A stretch of 32,624 nt of DNA. Origin: Bacillota bacterium. Lineage in GTDB: Bacteria; Bacillota; Clostridia; Peptostreptococcales; Anaerovoracaceae. The notes under the pieces were generated by a model that saw only the letters and a list, made by a program, of their open reading frames with translations, did not search any database and was not told the DNA's origin. The position numbers were made by a program, and so were the translations under genes. The stretch covers positions 1-32,624 of the forward strand of contig JAFWZZ010000011.1 in assembly GCA_017522185.1 (NCBI GenBank), in the 5' to 3' direction. The stretch's first letter is position 1; each line of letters starts with the position of its first letter. This document shows positions 24,288 through 32,416 of this stretch, in pieces.

Positions 24288-26288
24288 CTATTTGACCTTC
24301 ACGGTTTTCACCTTACTCCAACTGGAGTAAACGTTGGTGCTCTGCGGCCAGTAGCCCCTGATTTTCACGTAATAGGTTTTCTTAGCCTTGAGACCCTTGA
24401 ATGTCCACTGCAGTTTGCTTGGGGAAGAAATGGTGAAGGTCTTTACGTTCTTCGTGAACTTCTTGTTGGTTGCTACCATCACCTCATAGCCTCTGATCTT
24501 GCCTTTCTTTGGCTTTGTCCATTTTGCGGTAATCGCCTTCTTGCCGCCCTTCACGGACTTCAGAGTTGGTGTGTAAACCTTGATATTGGTTGTCTTAAAT
24601 GTTCTTACAGGTGACCAGTCACCATATAACAGCTTATTACCGTTTGCCGTTTCAATGGTGGAACCAAGACGGATTCTTACATAATATGTTGTGTTCTTCT
24701 TCAGATTCTTGATGGTAACAGAGCCCTTCTTTTTGCCTTTTATCGTCTTGGCATTGGAGAAGTCCTTTTTGGTTGCATACTGTACCTGCTCAGTGGCTTT
24801 CGCATTAACAATAATTCTGTTATTTTCTGCAGTGCCGCTGACACTTGCACGTTTTGGCAGTTTCTTGAGGGTAATCTCTTTCGGAGTGGCAGAAGATCCC
24901 TTTACACCAACGGTTACCTTCAGCTCCTTTAGATAAGCCCCCGATGATACCTTGTCAAACCATTTGTTGCCAATGGTTGCGGTATTCTTGGAGAAGATGC
25001 CTTTTGCGAGAATCTTGTCTCCGGAATAAATCTTCACTTCAGCAGATGCCCCGATTGGATCCCATCCGATGACATATTCATTATCTTTATTGATATCGTA
25101 AACCTTCAAATTTTCCAGAGTGTACTGGATATCCTGTTTCTGGATATACAGGGTTCTGCCGCTGTACTGTACCGCTGCCCACTGATCATCGGTTCCTTCT
25201 GGCAGTGCATGCAGTCTGGTGTAGATGGATACTTCTACAGGGCTTGCAGAAGCGGTATCCTTTGCTTCATACAGCTTCGCCCAGTTGCCGGACTTCGGAT
25301 AAACCTTGATTGGGGAGGAACCCGCCGGTGTCACCGGATTGCTGCCCTTGTAGTTGATATACGCAGAATTCATGTAGCCGTAGTAATATTTGTGACCCAT
25401 GTAGTTGGTATCGTTACTGCCGCAGAACAGCACTTTGTAATAAGTTGCGGTGTCGCCCTCTGCCTGGGATGGGATTGGCGTTGGGTCTACAACGTACATT
25501 TCTGAATTTACAGTATATGCGTAGCAGTTACCGGATCCTGTGTCCCCTGGTTTTGGGAACACGCGCAGGTTATATGCAGTAACCTGGCCGATGCCGCTGT
25601 AGTATCTGTTTGGTGCGACTTCTTCTTCCGCATAAAGGTTCAGATATACTTTGTCTCTTTCTACTCTGTAGAAACCTGCCTGATGGGTTCTCAGCAACAT
25701 GTAGGCATAGCACTGTCTTGCATTGATGCCACTGTATCCCTTCAGACCGTCACTCCAGATGGTAACCCATTCGTCATCATAGGCTACAACCTGATACTTG
25801 GTACCTTCTCTGCAGATAAATTCCTGTGCACTTGCGTTGCTTGGCCAGCCCACGCGGGAATTGTCCGCATAACCCTGTCCGGAAATTGGGGAATTATACA
25901 GATTGTACAAGTGCTGCATGTTATCTGTGGAGATCCATCTTGGGTCAATCCACTGACCCTGAATATAGTATTCATACTTATCCCCTTCGGAATCCACAAC
26001 AGACTTGATGTTCACGAAAGCACCTAATCCGTCTTTACTTTCGCGGTCCATCATTTGGTTTTCGCCAATCAGCAGGGCTTCCCCTAAGACCTGTACGTTT
26101 GGCACCATGTCCTTAATCTTCAGGTTGGTGCCCTGACCAGACTCATACTTATGCTGTGCCTGCGGCGTATGGGTCTGCGTAATCTTCGCTTCTGCCTTTG
26201 TTGTGGCCAGACCAAGACCTGCGGCTACGACAAAGATGCACAAAAGCGATACCGTCAGCCATTTAGAAACCGTTTTTCCTTTTGTCAT
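24288..26288 (-). CDS. Secreted protein with tandem FN3-like C-terminal modules
   Basis: A signal peptide (about 1-34, ending AEA) is followed by about 330 residues rich in Tyr, Trp and Asn that I do not recognise. It has features of secreted beta-rich domains (YYIQGQWIDPRWI, YQVVAYDDEWVTIWSDG, KVYPKSGNWAKLYEAKDT) and an SH3-like flavour near residues 350-400. Two FN3-like modules (about 475-568 and 569-666) end it; the last is closely related to the C-termini of the other surface proteins. It has no Cys-rich array and no CAP domain. The ATG at 26288 has AAGGAG 9 nt upstream; an ATG 11 codons up lies before the ribosome binding site. It is first in a two-gene operon under the LytTR-type promoter at 26353-26419. 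Confidence 0.82.
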   Translation of the reverse strand: MTKGKTVSKWLTVSLLCIFVVAAGLGLATTKAEAKITQTHTPQAQHKYESGQGTNLKIKDMVPNVQVLGEALLIGENQMMDRESKDGLGAFVNIKSVVDSEGDKYEYYIQGQWIDPRWISTDNMQHLYNLYNSPISGQGYADNSRVGWPSNASAQEFICREGTKYQVVAYDDEWVTIWSDGLKGYSGINARQCYAYMLLRTHQAGFYRVERDKVYLNLYAEEEVAPNRYYSGIGQVTAYNLRVFPKPGDTGSGNCYAYTVNSEMYVVDPTPIPSQAEGDTATYYKVLFCGSNDTNYMGHKYYYGYMNSAYINYKGSNPVTPAGSSPIKVYPKSGNWAKLYEAKDTASASPVEVSIYTRLHALPEGTDDQWAAVQYSGRTLYIQKQDIQYTLENLKVYDINKDNEYVIGWDPIGASAEVKIYSGDKILAKGIFSKNTATIGNKWFDKVSSGAYLKELKVTVGVKGSSATPKEITLKKLPKRASVSGTAENNRIIVNAKATEQVQYATKKDFSNAKTIKGKKKGSVTIKNLKKNTTYYVRIRLGSTIETANGNKLLYGDWSPVRTFKTTNIKVYTPTLKSVKGGKKAITAKWTKPKKGKIRGYEVMVATNKKFTKNVKTFTISSPSKLQWTFKGLKAKKTYYVKIRGYWPQSTNVYSSWSKVKTVKVK

Positions 26289-26334
26289 TTCGTTCATCTC
26301 CTTCAAAATATTTTCACACATTTATAAAAATGGG

Positions 26335-26420
26335 TAATCTTTCACAACTATCAGTATACTCTTATTTTTAGCTGAGAACTGTTTGCGGTGTGAACGGTCG
26401 TTTTTTCGGTGTGAAATGCA
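26335..26420. repeat. 86-bp duplicated promoter segment, copy 1
   Basis: Matches 29583-29668 in 83 of 86 positions. It covers the LytTR-type repeats, the -10 region and the early leader of the gene at 26288. See the copy at 29583. Confidence 0.9.
26353..26419 (-). promoter_or_regulatory. LytTR-type operator and promoter of the tandem-FN3 protein operon
   Basis: On the minus strand GCATTTCAC (26411-26419) and ACCGTTCAC (26390-26398) start 21 bp apart. A TATACT -10 (26353-26358) lies 31 bp after the second repeat, with no good -35. ACCGTTCAC fits the published LytTR consensus [TA][AC][CA]GTTN[AG][TG] at 8 of 9 positions. Confidence 0.7.
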
Positions 26421-26433
26421 AAGAATTCCAATA

Positions 26434-26462
26434 GGAAACGGGCGGGTCTTATGACCCGCCCG
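26434..26462 (-). terminator. Terminator after the second CAP protein gene
   Basis: Perfect 10-bp GC-rich stem (26439-26448 with 26453-26462, 4-nt loop) followed on the minus strand by TTTCCTATT. The T-run is modest. It lies 27 nt past the stop at 26489. Confidence 0.75.
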
Positions 26463-26488
26463 CATCGCAAAATTGCTTTTTTATTCGG

Positions 26489-29400
26489 TTATTTTACCTT
26501 TACCTGTTTCACTGCAGACCAGTTGGAGTAGTATTTTACTTTCCCTACTGTCTTGTATGCTCTTACCTTTACATAGTAAGTCTTCTTGGCCTTTAGCTTT
26601 GTCACCTTGGCAGAAGTTGCTTTTGCTTTCTTTACAGTTACTGTCTTCTTGCCTACGGTGAACTTCTTGTTAGTTGCAACCATGACTTCGTAGCCAGTAA
26701 CTTTCTTAGCTACCTTGTTCCATTTTACCGTTACGGCCTTCTTTGCTGCTACCGGTTTCTTGATAGTTGGCGCTTTAGGAATAATCTTGAAAGTTACAGC
26801 CTTGGATCCTGAATAGCTTCCTCTGAACTTTACAGTTGCAGTCGCCTTTCCAACCTTCTTATTATTCTTATAGATTACAGTATAGCTGGCAGCGCTGACG
26901 GTCTTCCCCTTGGTGTCCTTCACAGTTACTTTCGGTTTCAATGCCTTACCCGTATAGACTACACTCTTTGCAATAGAAACTGATTTGATTCCGGCAACGG
27001 AAGTGACCGGAGTCTGGGTTGTGCCGGAAATCTTTGGAATGACTTTCTGTTTTACTGTAACAACACCGCAGACCGTACACTGTTTACCCTGTGTTAAGTC
27101 AGTGGATGTTTTCGTTGCAGCTTTTGCTGGAAGCGTCTTTTCCTTATGACCTAGTGCAGAAAGTTTTCTGATTTGGGTTGTGATATTACAGTACTTACAT
27201 TTCTCGTGAGACATATAACCAGCCTCTGTACAAGTCGCTGCTTTGGCTGGAACCATCACGAAATCATGATTCAATTTACTGATTGTCTTTTGTTTTACTG
27301 TCACAACGCCACATCGTGTACACTTCTTTCCATCAGACGTGCCTGCGGAATTGCAGGTAGCAGCTTTCCCCGGAATGATTTCTTCCTGATGACCCAATGC
27401 AGGGATAACCGTTCCTGCATCTGCCAGTTTGCCACAGCGGGTACAGTTTTTAGCATTGGTATATCCATCTTCTGTGCAAGTCGCCGCTTTATCTTCGACA
27501 CTTGCTCCTGGCTCGTGTCCCAGCGCAGGGATTGTTATACTTTGTGACGATGTTTTTGCACCACAGACGGAACACTTTTTGATTTTGGAGCCCGCCGTTG
27601 TACAAGTAGCCTCTTTTTCTACCACGTCAACTTCTGTATGTGACGTTTTCGGAATGGTTTTACCACCCTCTAGGTCTCCACAGTCCTTGCACTGATACAA
27701 GGCAGTGATACCCGTAGCCTTACAGGTTGCAGGGCGTTCATCTCTAAAGAATTCATATTCGTGGGTTGTAGTTCTCGGAATTTCCTCACGTGGAATCAGA
27801 ATCTTAAAACAACGAGTACAGTGAGTCTCTTCTGTCCAGCCAACCTGCACGCATGTCGGTGCCTCTGCTGGACGCACCGCTTCCACATGACGGATTGGTA
27901 TATCTTCAAATTGGAGTTCGCCGCAGATACAATATTTTCGATTCAGTCCCGTACCGTAACAGGAAGGAGCCCTCCACTCTCTCCATTCACTACTCCATAC
28001 ATGCTCATGTTTCGGAGGAATTTTGTACTCTACGTTTACCGTGAAAGGCGTCTTCTGCTCCTTTGCAAAGGTGATATTGAAACTACTTCTTCCCTCAGAT
28101 ACTGCATCTAAGATAAATCGTTGGTTCTCTTCGTCCAGCCGTATTTCCCCAATGTTGGACATGCCGCTGGTATCACATCCGTGTATTCGAATTGGCGTCC
28201 GCACATACTTTGATACTGCATTCATGTCACCCGTTGAGGTGATCTGTTCAAGCTCTGTTTCATGGTAAAAAGAGATCGCATGCTCACCGCTGTTTTGGAT
28301 AAACACATTTTTCGGTGCATAGATGTTCCAATGATATCCCAAAGAGCTGACCGGAACATAGTGGGTAACACTGCCAGTCTTTTCTAACGGCACCGACGTT
28401 ACTTCCTCCCAATATCGCACTTCGAAGATTTGCACCCAATAAATTTGGTCGCCGACTTGGGCATGACCCACACCCATTTTCACATTACCAGCATTTGTGA
28501 TATTATCGCGGTGCCCTTCAGAGTTCATCCAGCTATCCATGGCCTGCACAGGAGAAGTCTGGCCAGAGGCAATATTCTCACTATAATGCGCAGCGTTGTG
28601 ATACTTATCGATGTTTACGTCATCATCGTAGCCCATTTCCTCAAGAATCGTAGCGAAGATGGTTCCATTGGGTCGCCAATGATTATAATACACTGCCAGT
28701 TCCGCAGCACGCTTCATTGCAACCTCAGTCAAATCCGCATCCAATACAACCTCATTACGATTATAAGTTTGTACACGGGTCGAATTCACAAGTTCTGCCA
28801 CCTCGTATGCATAGTTATAATTTTGTGTCACCTTGACATCCAAGGTCCAGATTTCATCTGCAGCAATGTCGACTTTTTCATTGAGGCCTAAATCTGGAAA
28901 TAACCATGTTAATGTCTCAGTGATGATTTTCGCATCTGTTACATTCAAATCAACGAAACGGCCAACTCGTCTCAAGTCTTTTCCCCCATCTTCCATTACC
29001 ACTTCTTCTTCGGTAATGATGCCTACAGCCGGCGAATACTGCTTTTGGGGTCCCACGTAGCCATCAATGAAATGACCCCCTGCGTTACCTGCGTTAGCAT
29101 ACCACTTTACCTTATCTACATAATCAGAAGCGAAATTCTCCTGTAGACGCATCACTTCAAAAACTTCACAACTCCCCATCATGTACACGTTAATACGCTC
29201 ATCATCCAGCCATCCCTCACTTCCCAGTGTTTGTAACAGCTGGTTACTTCGTGGACAGTTATTCATGAAATTGATAAATACCGCCGCCCCATTGCGAGGA
29301 ACTTCATAGCGGAATACTTCATACTTGTCTGTAGCCATCTCTGTCGCCTTAAGGGCAAAGGTCAGACTTTGGTTACTGTTTTCAATCCACCAACAATCCT

Positions 29401-29542
29401 GAAGATTCTTTCGATCTTCATAGACATAGCCTTCGTTGGTATGTCTTTTCCCTTCTGCGGCCATGACACCTGTCGGTATAAGAACGATTACCATGACAAT
29501 CATCATGAGACCGAGAAGTCTCTTGTATATTGATTTCATCAT
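26489..29542 (-). CDS. Secreted thioredoxin-like/CAP/Cys-rich-repeat/Ig-like/FN3-like surface protein (paralog)
   Basis: Same domain order as the protein at 19381: signal peptide (to about 28), thioredoxin-like region (about 80-190), CAP domain (about 240-375 with NHWRPNG, SENIA, WMNSEGH, MGVGH), beta domain, Cys-rich array (about 510-840), one Ig-like and one FN3-like module. In the thioredoxin-like region the CTRC of the paralog reads MNNC, so only the second Cys remains. One array unit, AKAATKTSTDLTQGKQCTVCG, has lost its first Cys. The start is ATG 29542 or 29539, since GGAGG lies 4 or 7 nt before them; an ATG 51 nt upstream has no such site. It is divergent from the LytTR regulator gene. 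Confidence 0.87.
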   Translation of the reverse strand: MMKSIYKRLLGLMMIVMVIVLIPTGVMAAEGKRHTNEGYVYEDRKNLQDCWWIENSNQSLTFALKATEMATDKYEVFRYEVPRNGAAVFINFMNNCPRSNQLLQTLGSEGWLDDERINVYMMGSCEVFEVMRLQENFASDYVDKVKWYANAGNAGGHFIDGYVGPQKQYSPAVGIITEEEVVMEDGGKDLRRVGRFVDLNVTDAKIITETLTWLFPDLGLNEKVDIAADEIWTLDVKVTQNYNYAYEVAELVNSTRVQTYNRNEVVLDADLTEVAMKRAAELAVYYNHWRPNGTIFATILEEMGYDDDVNIDKYHNAAHYSENIASGQTSPVQAMDSWMNSEGHRDNITNAGNVKMGVGHAQVGDQIYWVQIFEVRYWEEVTSVPLEKTGSVTHYVPVSSLGYHWNIYAPKNVFIQNSGEHAISFYHETELEQITSTGDMNAVSKYVRTPIRIHGCDTSGMSNIGEIRLDEENQRFILDAVSEGRSSFNITFAKEQKTPFTVNVEYKIPPKHEHVWSSEWREWRAPSCYGTGLNRKYCICGELQFEDIPIRHVEAVRPAEAPTCVQVGWTEETHCTRCFKILIPREEIPRTTTHEYEFFRDERPATCKATGITALYQCKDCGDLEGGKTIPKTSHTEVDVVEKEATCTTAGSKIKKCSVCGAKTSSQSITIPALGHEPGASVEDKAATCTEDGYTNAKNCTRCGKLADAGTVIPALGHQEEIIPGKAATCNSAGTSDGKKCTRCGVVTVKQKTISKLNHDFVMVPAKAATCTEAGYMSHEKCKYCNITTQIRKLSALGHKEKTLPAKAATKTSTDLTQGKQCTVCGVVTVKQKVIPKISGTTQTPVTSVAGIKSVSIAKSVVYTGKALKPKVTVKDTKGKTVSAASYTVIYKNNKKVGKATATVKFRGSYSGSKAVTFKIIPKAPTIKKPVAAKKAVTVKWNKVAKKVTGYEVMVATNKKFTVGKKTVTVKKAKATSAKVTKLKAKKTYYVKVRAYKTVGKVKYYSNWSAVKQVKVK

Positions 29543-29582
29543 AAAACCTCCCTTGCGTTGTCGATTATCTTTAAAAAATTGA

Positions 29583-29668
29583 TAATCTTTCACAACTATC
29601 AGTATACTCTTACTATTAGCTGAGAACAGTTTGCGGTGTGAACGGTCGTTTTTTCGGTGTGAAATGCA
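29583..29668. repeat. 86-bp duplicated promoter segment, copy 2
   Basis: Near-copy of 26335-26420 with 3 mismatches, two between the -10 and the repeats and one just beside the downstream repeat. The direct repeats and -10 are identical in both copies. Confidence 0.9.
29601..29667 (-). promoter_or_regulatory. LytTR-type operator and promoter of the second CAP protein gene
   Basis: On the minus strand GCATTTCAC (29659-29667) and ACCGTTCAC (29638-29646) start 21 bp apart. TATACT (29601-29606) follows 31 bp after the second repeat. The upstream repeat ends 13 bp before the -35 of the divergent regulator promoter, so binding here may also affect the regulator's own expression. Confidence 0.7.
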
Positions 29669-29680
29669 GGAAGCTACACA

Positions 29681-29709
29681 TTGAAAAGGCTCCGAGGCGG
29701 GAGTATAAT
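29681..29709 (+). promoter_or_regulatory. Sigma-A promoter of the LytTR two-component operon
   Basis: TTGAAA (29681-29686) and a perfect TATAAT (29704-29709) with 17 nt between. Transcription would start near 29716, which excludes the in-frame ATGs at 29681 and 29708 as gene starts. Confidence 0.85.
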
Positions 29710-29737
29710 GAAAACATCAAGAAAAAGGAGACCGGAA

Positions 29738-30457
29738 ATGCTGAAGATTGCCATTTGTGATGACAACCTGCGCTACCGCCAGGAGATGGAAGCAAACGTA
29801 AAAGCCTGGGCACAGGAACAGAATATGGAGGTAGACGTTGCCGTTTTTGACCACGGCGATGCGCTGCTGGCTGCCTGTCACGCCCAACAGCCTGACATCA
29901 TTCTGCTGGATATTATGATGCCTCTCCTTAGCGGCATGGACGCTGCACATGAAATCAGAAAAGTAAATAAAGTGGTGAAAATCGTATTCTTTACTTCCGC
30001 ACCAGAATTTGCAATAGCGTCCTACGATGTAAAAGCCTCCGGCTACCTTTTGAAACCGCTTCAAGTGGAAAAATTCCGCAATGTCATGAACGACTGCATC
30101 GCTGATATACAGGTGGAGCCAGACCATCTCATCACCAGAACCAGCCATGGTTATCAAAAGGTATTTCTCCACCATATCGACTGCATAGAAGCCCAGAACA
30201 AAAGAGTTCTCATCCATCTGGATGACCATAGCACCCTTGAAGCGCTGGACACCTTTACCCACTTCACGGAAACGCTGCCTGCAGAAAAAGGATTTTTCAA
30301 GTGTCATCGCAGTTATATGGTGCATATGCCGAATATCGATCAGTTTACGACGACGGAAATCGTTACCAAGTCCGGGATCCTTGTTCCGATTGCAAGAGGC
30401 TGTGCAAAAGATTTTAAGGATGCCTATTTCCATTACATGTTCGAGAAAGGAGAGTAG
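29738..30457 (+). CDS. LytTR-family response regulator
   Basis: A 239-aa regulator of the AgrA/VirR type. The receiver domain has D8-D9, phospho-acceptor D58 in LLDIMMPLLSG and K106 in YLLKPL. The LytTR DNA-binding domain (about 132-233) has YIEAQNKR-like DCIEAQNKRVLIHL, the FFKCHRSYMVHMPNI stretch and the IARGCAKDFKDAYF end. It has AGGAGA 6 nt before ATG. It is the best candidate to bind the 21-bp-period repeats in front of the three secreted-protein promoters, one of which is in its own upstream region. Its kinase partner starts 3 nt downstream. Confidence 0.95.
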   Translation: MLKIAICDDNLRYRQEMEANVKAWAQEQNMEVDVAVFDHGDALLAACHAQQPDIILLDIMMPLLSGMDAAHEIRKVNKVVKIVFFTSAPEFAIASYDVKASGYLLKPLQVEKFRNVMNDCIADIQVEPDHLITRTSHGYQKVFLHHIDCIEAQNKRVLIHLDDHSTLEALDTFTHFTETLPAEKGFFKCHRSYMVHMPNIDQFTTTEIVTKSGILVPIARGCAKDFKDAYFHYMFEKGE

Positions 30458-30460
30458 GAA

Positions 30461-31729
30461 ATGTTCGAATTGCTTTTAGAACTATTCCGCCATGGAATGA
30501 CGATGCTCTTTGGAACTTTCCTTTCTGCTGTCTTTCTACGGGTGGAAATGAACCGGCGGAACGTTTTGATTCTATCGTTTTTTTCGGCGTTGGCACTGGG
30601 GCTGCAGGGGATACTTTTTGTGCTGCGGGACGTGACCTTCCTCACCATGTATTATCCGTTGATTGCCCATTTGCCGCTGGCTCTGCTCTTCGTCCTGGCT
30701 TTCAGGCAGAAGCTGATACATGTGGTCTTTGCCATTACAACGGCTTATCTGTGCTGTCAGATTGCAAACTGGGCGTCTATGGTCCCTACATCCTTCAGTG
30801 GTGATACCATGGCAGTCGATTTAACATACACGATTGTTTTAACCGCTACCTTTGCGTTTATCTGCAAATACGCAGCCGGCTCCTTTGTCAACCTGTACAG
30901 TAAACCGGTTGGCAGTTTTCTGACCTTTGCCATCGTGCCGGGCTTCTATTACGTGTTCGACTATCTGTCTACCGTGTATTCGGATCTTTTGTACAGTCAC
31001 AATATGCTGGTGGTGGAATTCACGCCGTTTCTGCTTTGCATGTGTTACATGTTTTTCTGCACGGTCTATTTCCGCCAATACGAAGAGAAGCTGGAGGTGG
31101 AACAGCATAATCAGTTAATGCAGATGCAGCAAAGCCGGGCCGAAAAGGAAATGAAGGCGATCCAGCACAGTGAGAAAACCATTGCGCTACTCCGCCACGA
31201 TATGCGCCATTTCCTCGGCACCGTATCGGAATACATCGAAACCAATCAGCTGGACAAGGCGAAGGATTATATCCGGGACATCATCGAAGTCACCGACAGC
31301 ACCAGGAAAAAAAAATACTGTGCCAACGACACAGTAAACATGATTCTGTCCTATTACGAGGAGACGCTGGAGTCCTTTTCGGTGCAGTTCACTTACGACC
31401 TGCAGTTACCAACCAGGGTGAAACTCTCCGATGTGGACTTGACTTCCATCCTGTCTAACGGCCTGGAGAACGCGATTCACGCCGTCTCCGCTCTGCCGGA
31501 AGAGCGTCGGCAGATTCACATGAGCCTTTCCGAAAAAGGCGGAAAGATTCTGCTTTCCATCAAAAACCCTTACGGACAGACACCGAAATTCGTAGGCGAC
31601 ATGCCGGTTTCCAAGGAAAGCGGCCACGGTTACGGCACCCAGAGCATTCGCTACACGGTGGAAAAACTGGGTGGCAACTGTCAGTTCGCACTGGTTGAAG
31701 GCCAGTTTGTGATGCGGGTGATTGTGTAA
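30461..31729 (+). CDS. AgrC/VirS-type sensor histidine kinase (GHKL)
   Basis: Six to seven transmembrane segments fill residues 1-205, typical of the HPK10 group. A short coiled linker follows, then the phospho-acceptor H246 in LRHDMRHFLGTVSEYIE, the N box GLENAIHA (N337), and a GHKL ATPase end with SIKNPYG and GHGYGTQSI. At 422 aa it has the usual size. Relatives detect peptides, often cyclic, but no AgrB/AgrD-like genes are present in the window, so the signal is unknown. It is translationally close to the regulator (3 nt) and ends before a good terminator. Confidence 0.94.
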   Translation: MFELLLELFRHGMTMLFGTFLSAVFLRVEMNRRNVLILSFFSALALGLQGILFVLRDVTFLTMYYPLIAHLPLALLFVLAFRQKLIHVVFAITTAYLCCQIANWASMVPTSFSGDTMAVDLTYTIVLTATFAFICKYAAGSFVNLYSKPVGSFLTFAIVPGFYYVFDYLSTVYSDLLYSHNMLVVEFTPFLLCMCYMFFCTVYFRQYEEKLEVEQHNQLMQMQQSRAEKEMKAIQHSEKTIALLRHDMRHFLGTVSEYIETNQLDKAKDYIRDIIEVTDSTRKKKYCANDTVNMILSYYEETLESFSVQFTYDLQLPTRVKLSDVDLTSILSNGLENAIHAVSALPEERRQIHMSLSEKGGKILLSIKNPYGQTPKFVGDMPVSKESGHGYGTQSIRYTVEKLGGNCQFALVEGQFVMRVIV

Positions 31730-31754
31730 GATGGATATCCTTAGATTAATACAA

Positions 31755-31792
31755 AAGACACCCTGACTCTTAATCAGGGTGTCTTCATTTTT
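31755..31792 (+). terminator. Terminator of the LytTR two-component operon
   Basis: A 12-bp perfect stem (31755-31766 with 31774-31785, 7-nt loop) followed by CATTTTT. It lies 25 nt past the kinase stop. Confidence 0.9.
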
Positions 31793-31973
31793 CCATGTAT
31801 TAAGGTGTCCCTCAGGGGTTTTGTGGCCTTGCGAGTTCGAGCCCTGGACACCCTGTGGGATTTCAGCTAAATGAGTCCAAACCGTCCCGGTCGACCCGGT
31901 GACCCCTGCAATGCGAACACCGTGCTCTGTCACAGTGGTTCAATACTTAACGGTGCATAAACAATCTTGCGGA

Positions 31974-32369
31974 TCAGTTGGACACTTTGCCGCTGCCGCC
32001 GCACACAGAGCATGTGCCGCCGCTGCAATAGATTCCGTCGCATAGCTTATTGACAGTTTCAAGCTCAGGCGAACCGTTAATATATACCCATTCGTCAGCC
32101 CAGATCCATTGATCGCCACCACATTCCTCACATTTCCCATCGCCATGGCAAACGCTACAAGTAACCGAATCAGAATTGGACTCGGGCAGAACAATTTCTG
32201 TAGTCGAATCTGTTTTCTCTTCCGACCAAGTCTCTTCCTGTTCGGAATCTTCGTAGATGGAAAGGTCTAAATAGGTACTGGGATGAACCTTGGGGGCCTT
32301 TTCGGCACAAGCAGAGAGTAGGGCCGCCGTGAAGAGTAGCAAAAGAACCAGTAACAAGGATTTCTTCAT
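31974..32369 (-). CDS. Small lipoprotein with DnaJ-like CxxCxGxG motifs
   Basis: The N-terminus is a lipoprotein signal (MKKSLLLVLLLL... with lipobox LLSAC, Cys at about 20), so it should be anchored to the outer face of the membrane. An acidic Ser/Thr/Glu linker follows, then CSVCHGDGKCEECGG and, near the end, a CxxxxC segment and CSVCGGSGK. CxxCxGxG is the zinc motif of the DnaJ central domain; here two full motifs and one partial are present, enough for one or two zinc sites. At 131 aa I know no named family. The ATG at 32369 is favoured by AGGAGA 8 nt upstream; a TTG two codons earlier is possible. It follows the partial gene at 32417 by 47 nt. Confidence 0.8.
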   Translation of the reverse strand: MKKSLLLVLLLLFTAALLSACAEKAPKVHPSTYLDLSIYEDSEQEETWSEEKTDSTTEIVLPESNSDSVTCSVCHGDGKCEECGGDQWIWADEWVYINGSPELETVNKLCDGIYCSGGTCSVCGGSGKVSN

Positions 32370-32416
32370 TATCAAATTCTCCTTTCCGCAGCAATTTTAT
32401 TTGGAATAGCGGTATC

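Noticed and set aside
19381-29542. Sortase-anchored (LPXTG) surface proteins
   Set aside because: None of the four secreted proteins has an LPXTG motif or a C-terminal hydrophobic tail; all end in Lys-rich FN3-like modules.
31732-31767. An 11-residue open frame directly after the kinase stop, as a possible signal peptide
   Set aside because: It has no ribosome binding site, runs into the terminator stem, and lacks features of AgrD-like propeptides.
31804-31852. tRNA-like relic: GGTGTCC and GGACACC ends, with GAGTTCGAGCC inside
   Set aside because: The ends pair over 7 bp, but the span is only 49 nt. The would-be T stem does not pair and no D or anticodon arm can be drawn. At most it is a decayed fragment; 31793-31973 otherwise shows nothing I can support.
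31406-31933. A 175-codon minus-strand frame overlapping the end of the LytTR-pair kinase gene
   Set aside because: It runs antisense through the kinase end and its terminator, with no recognisable domains; the kinase reading is clearly real.
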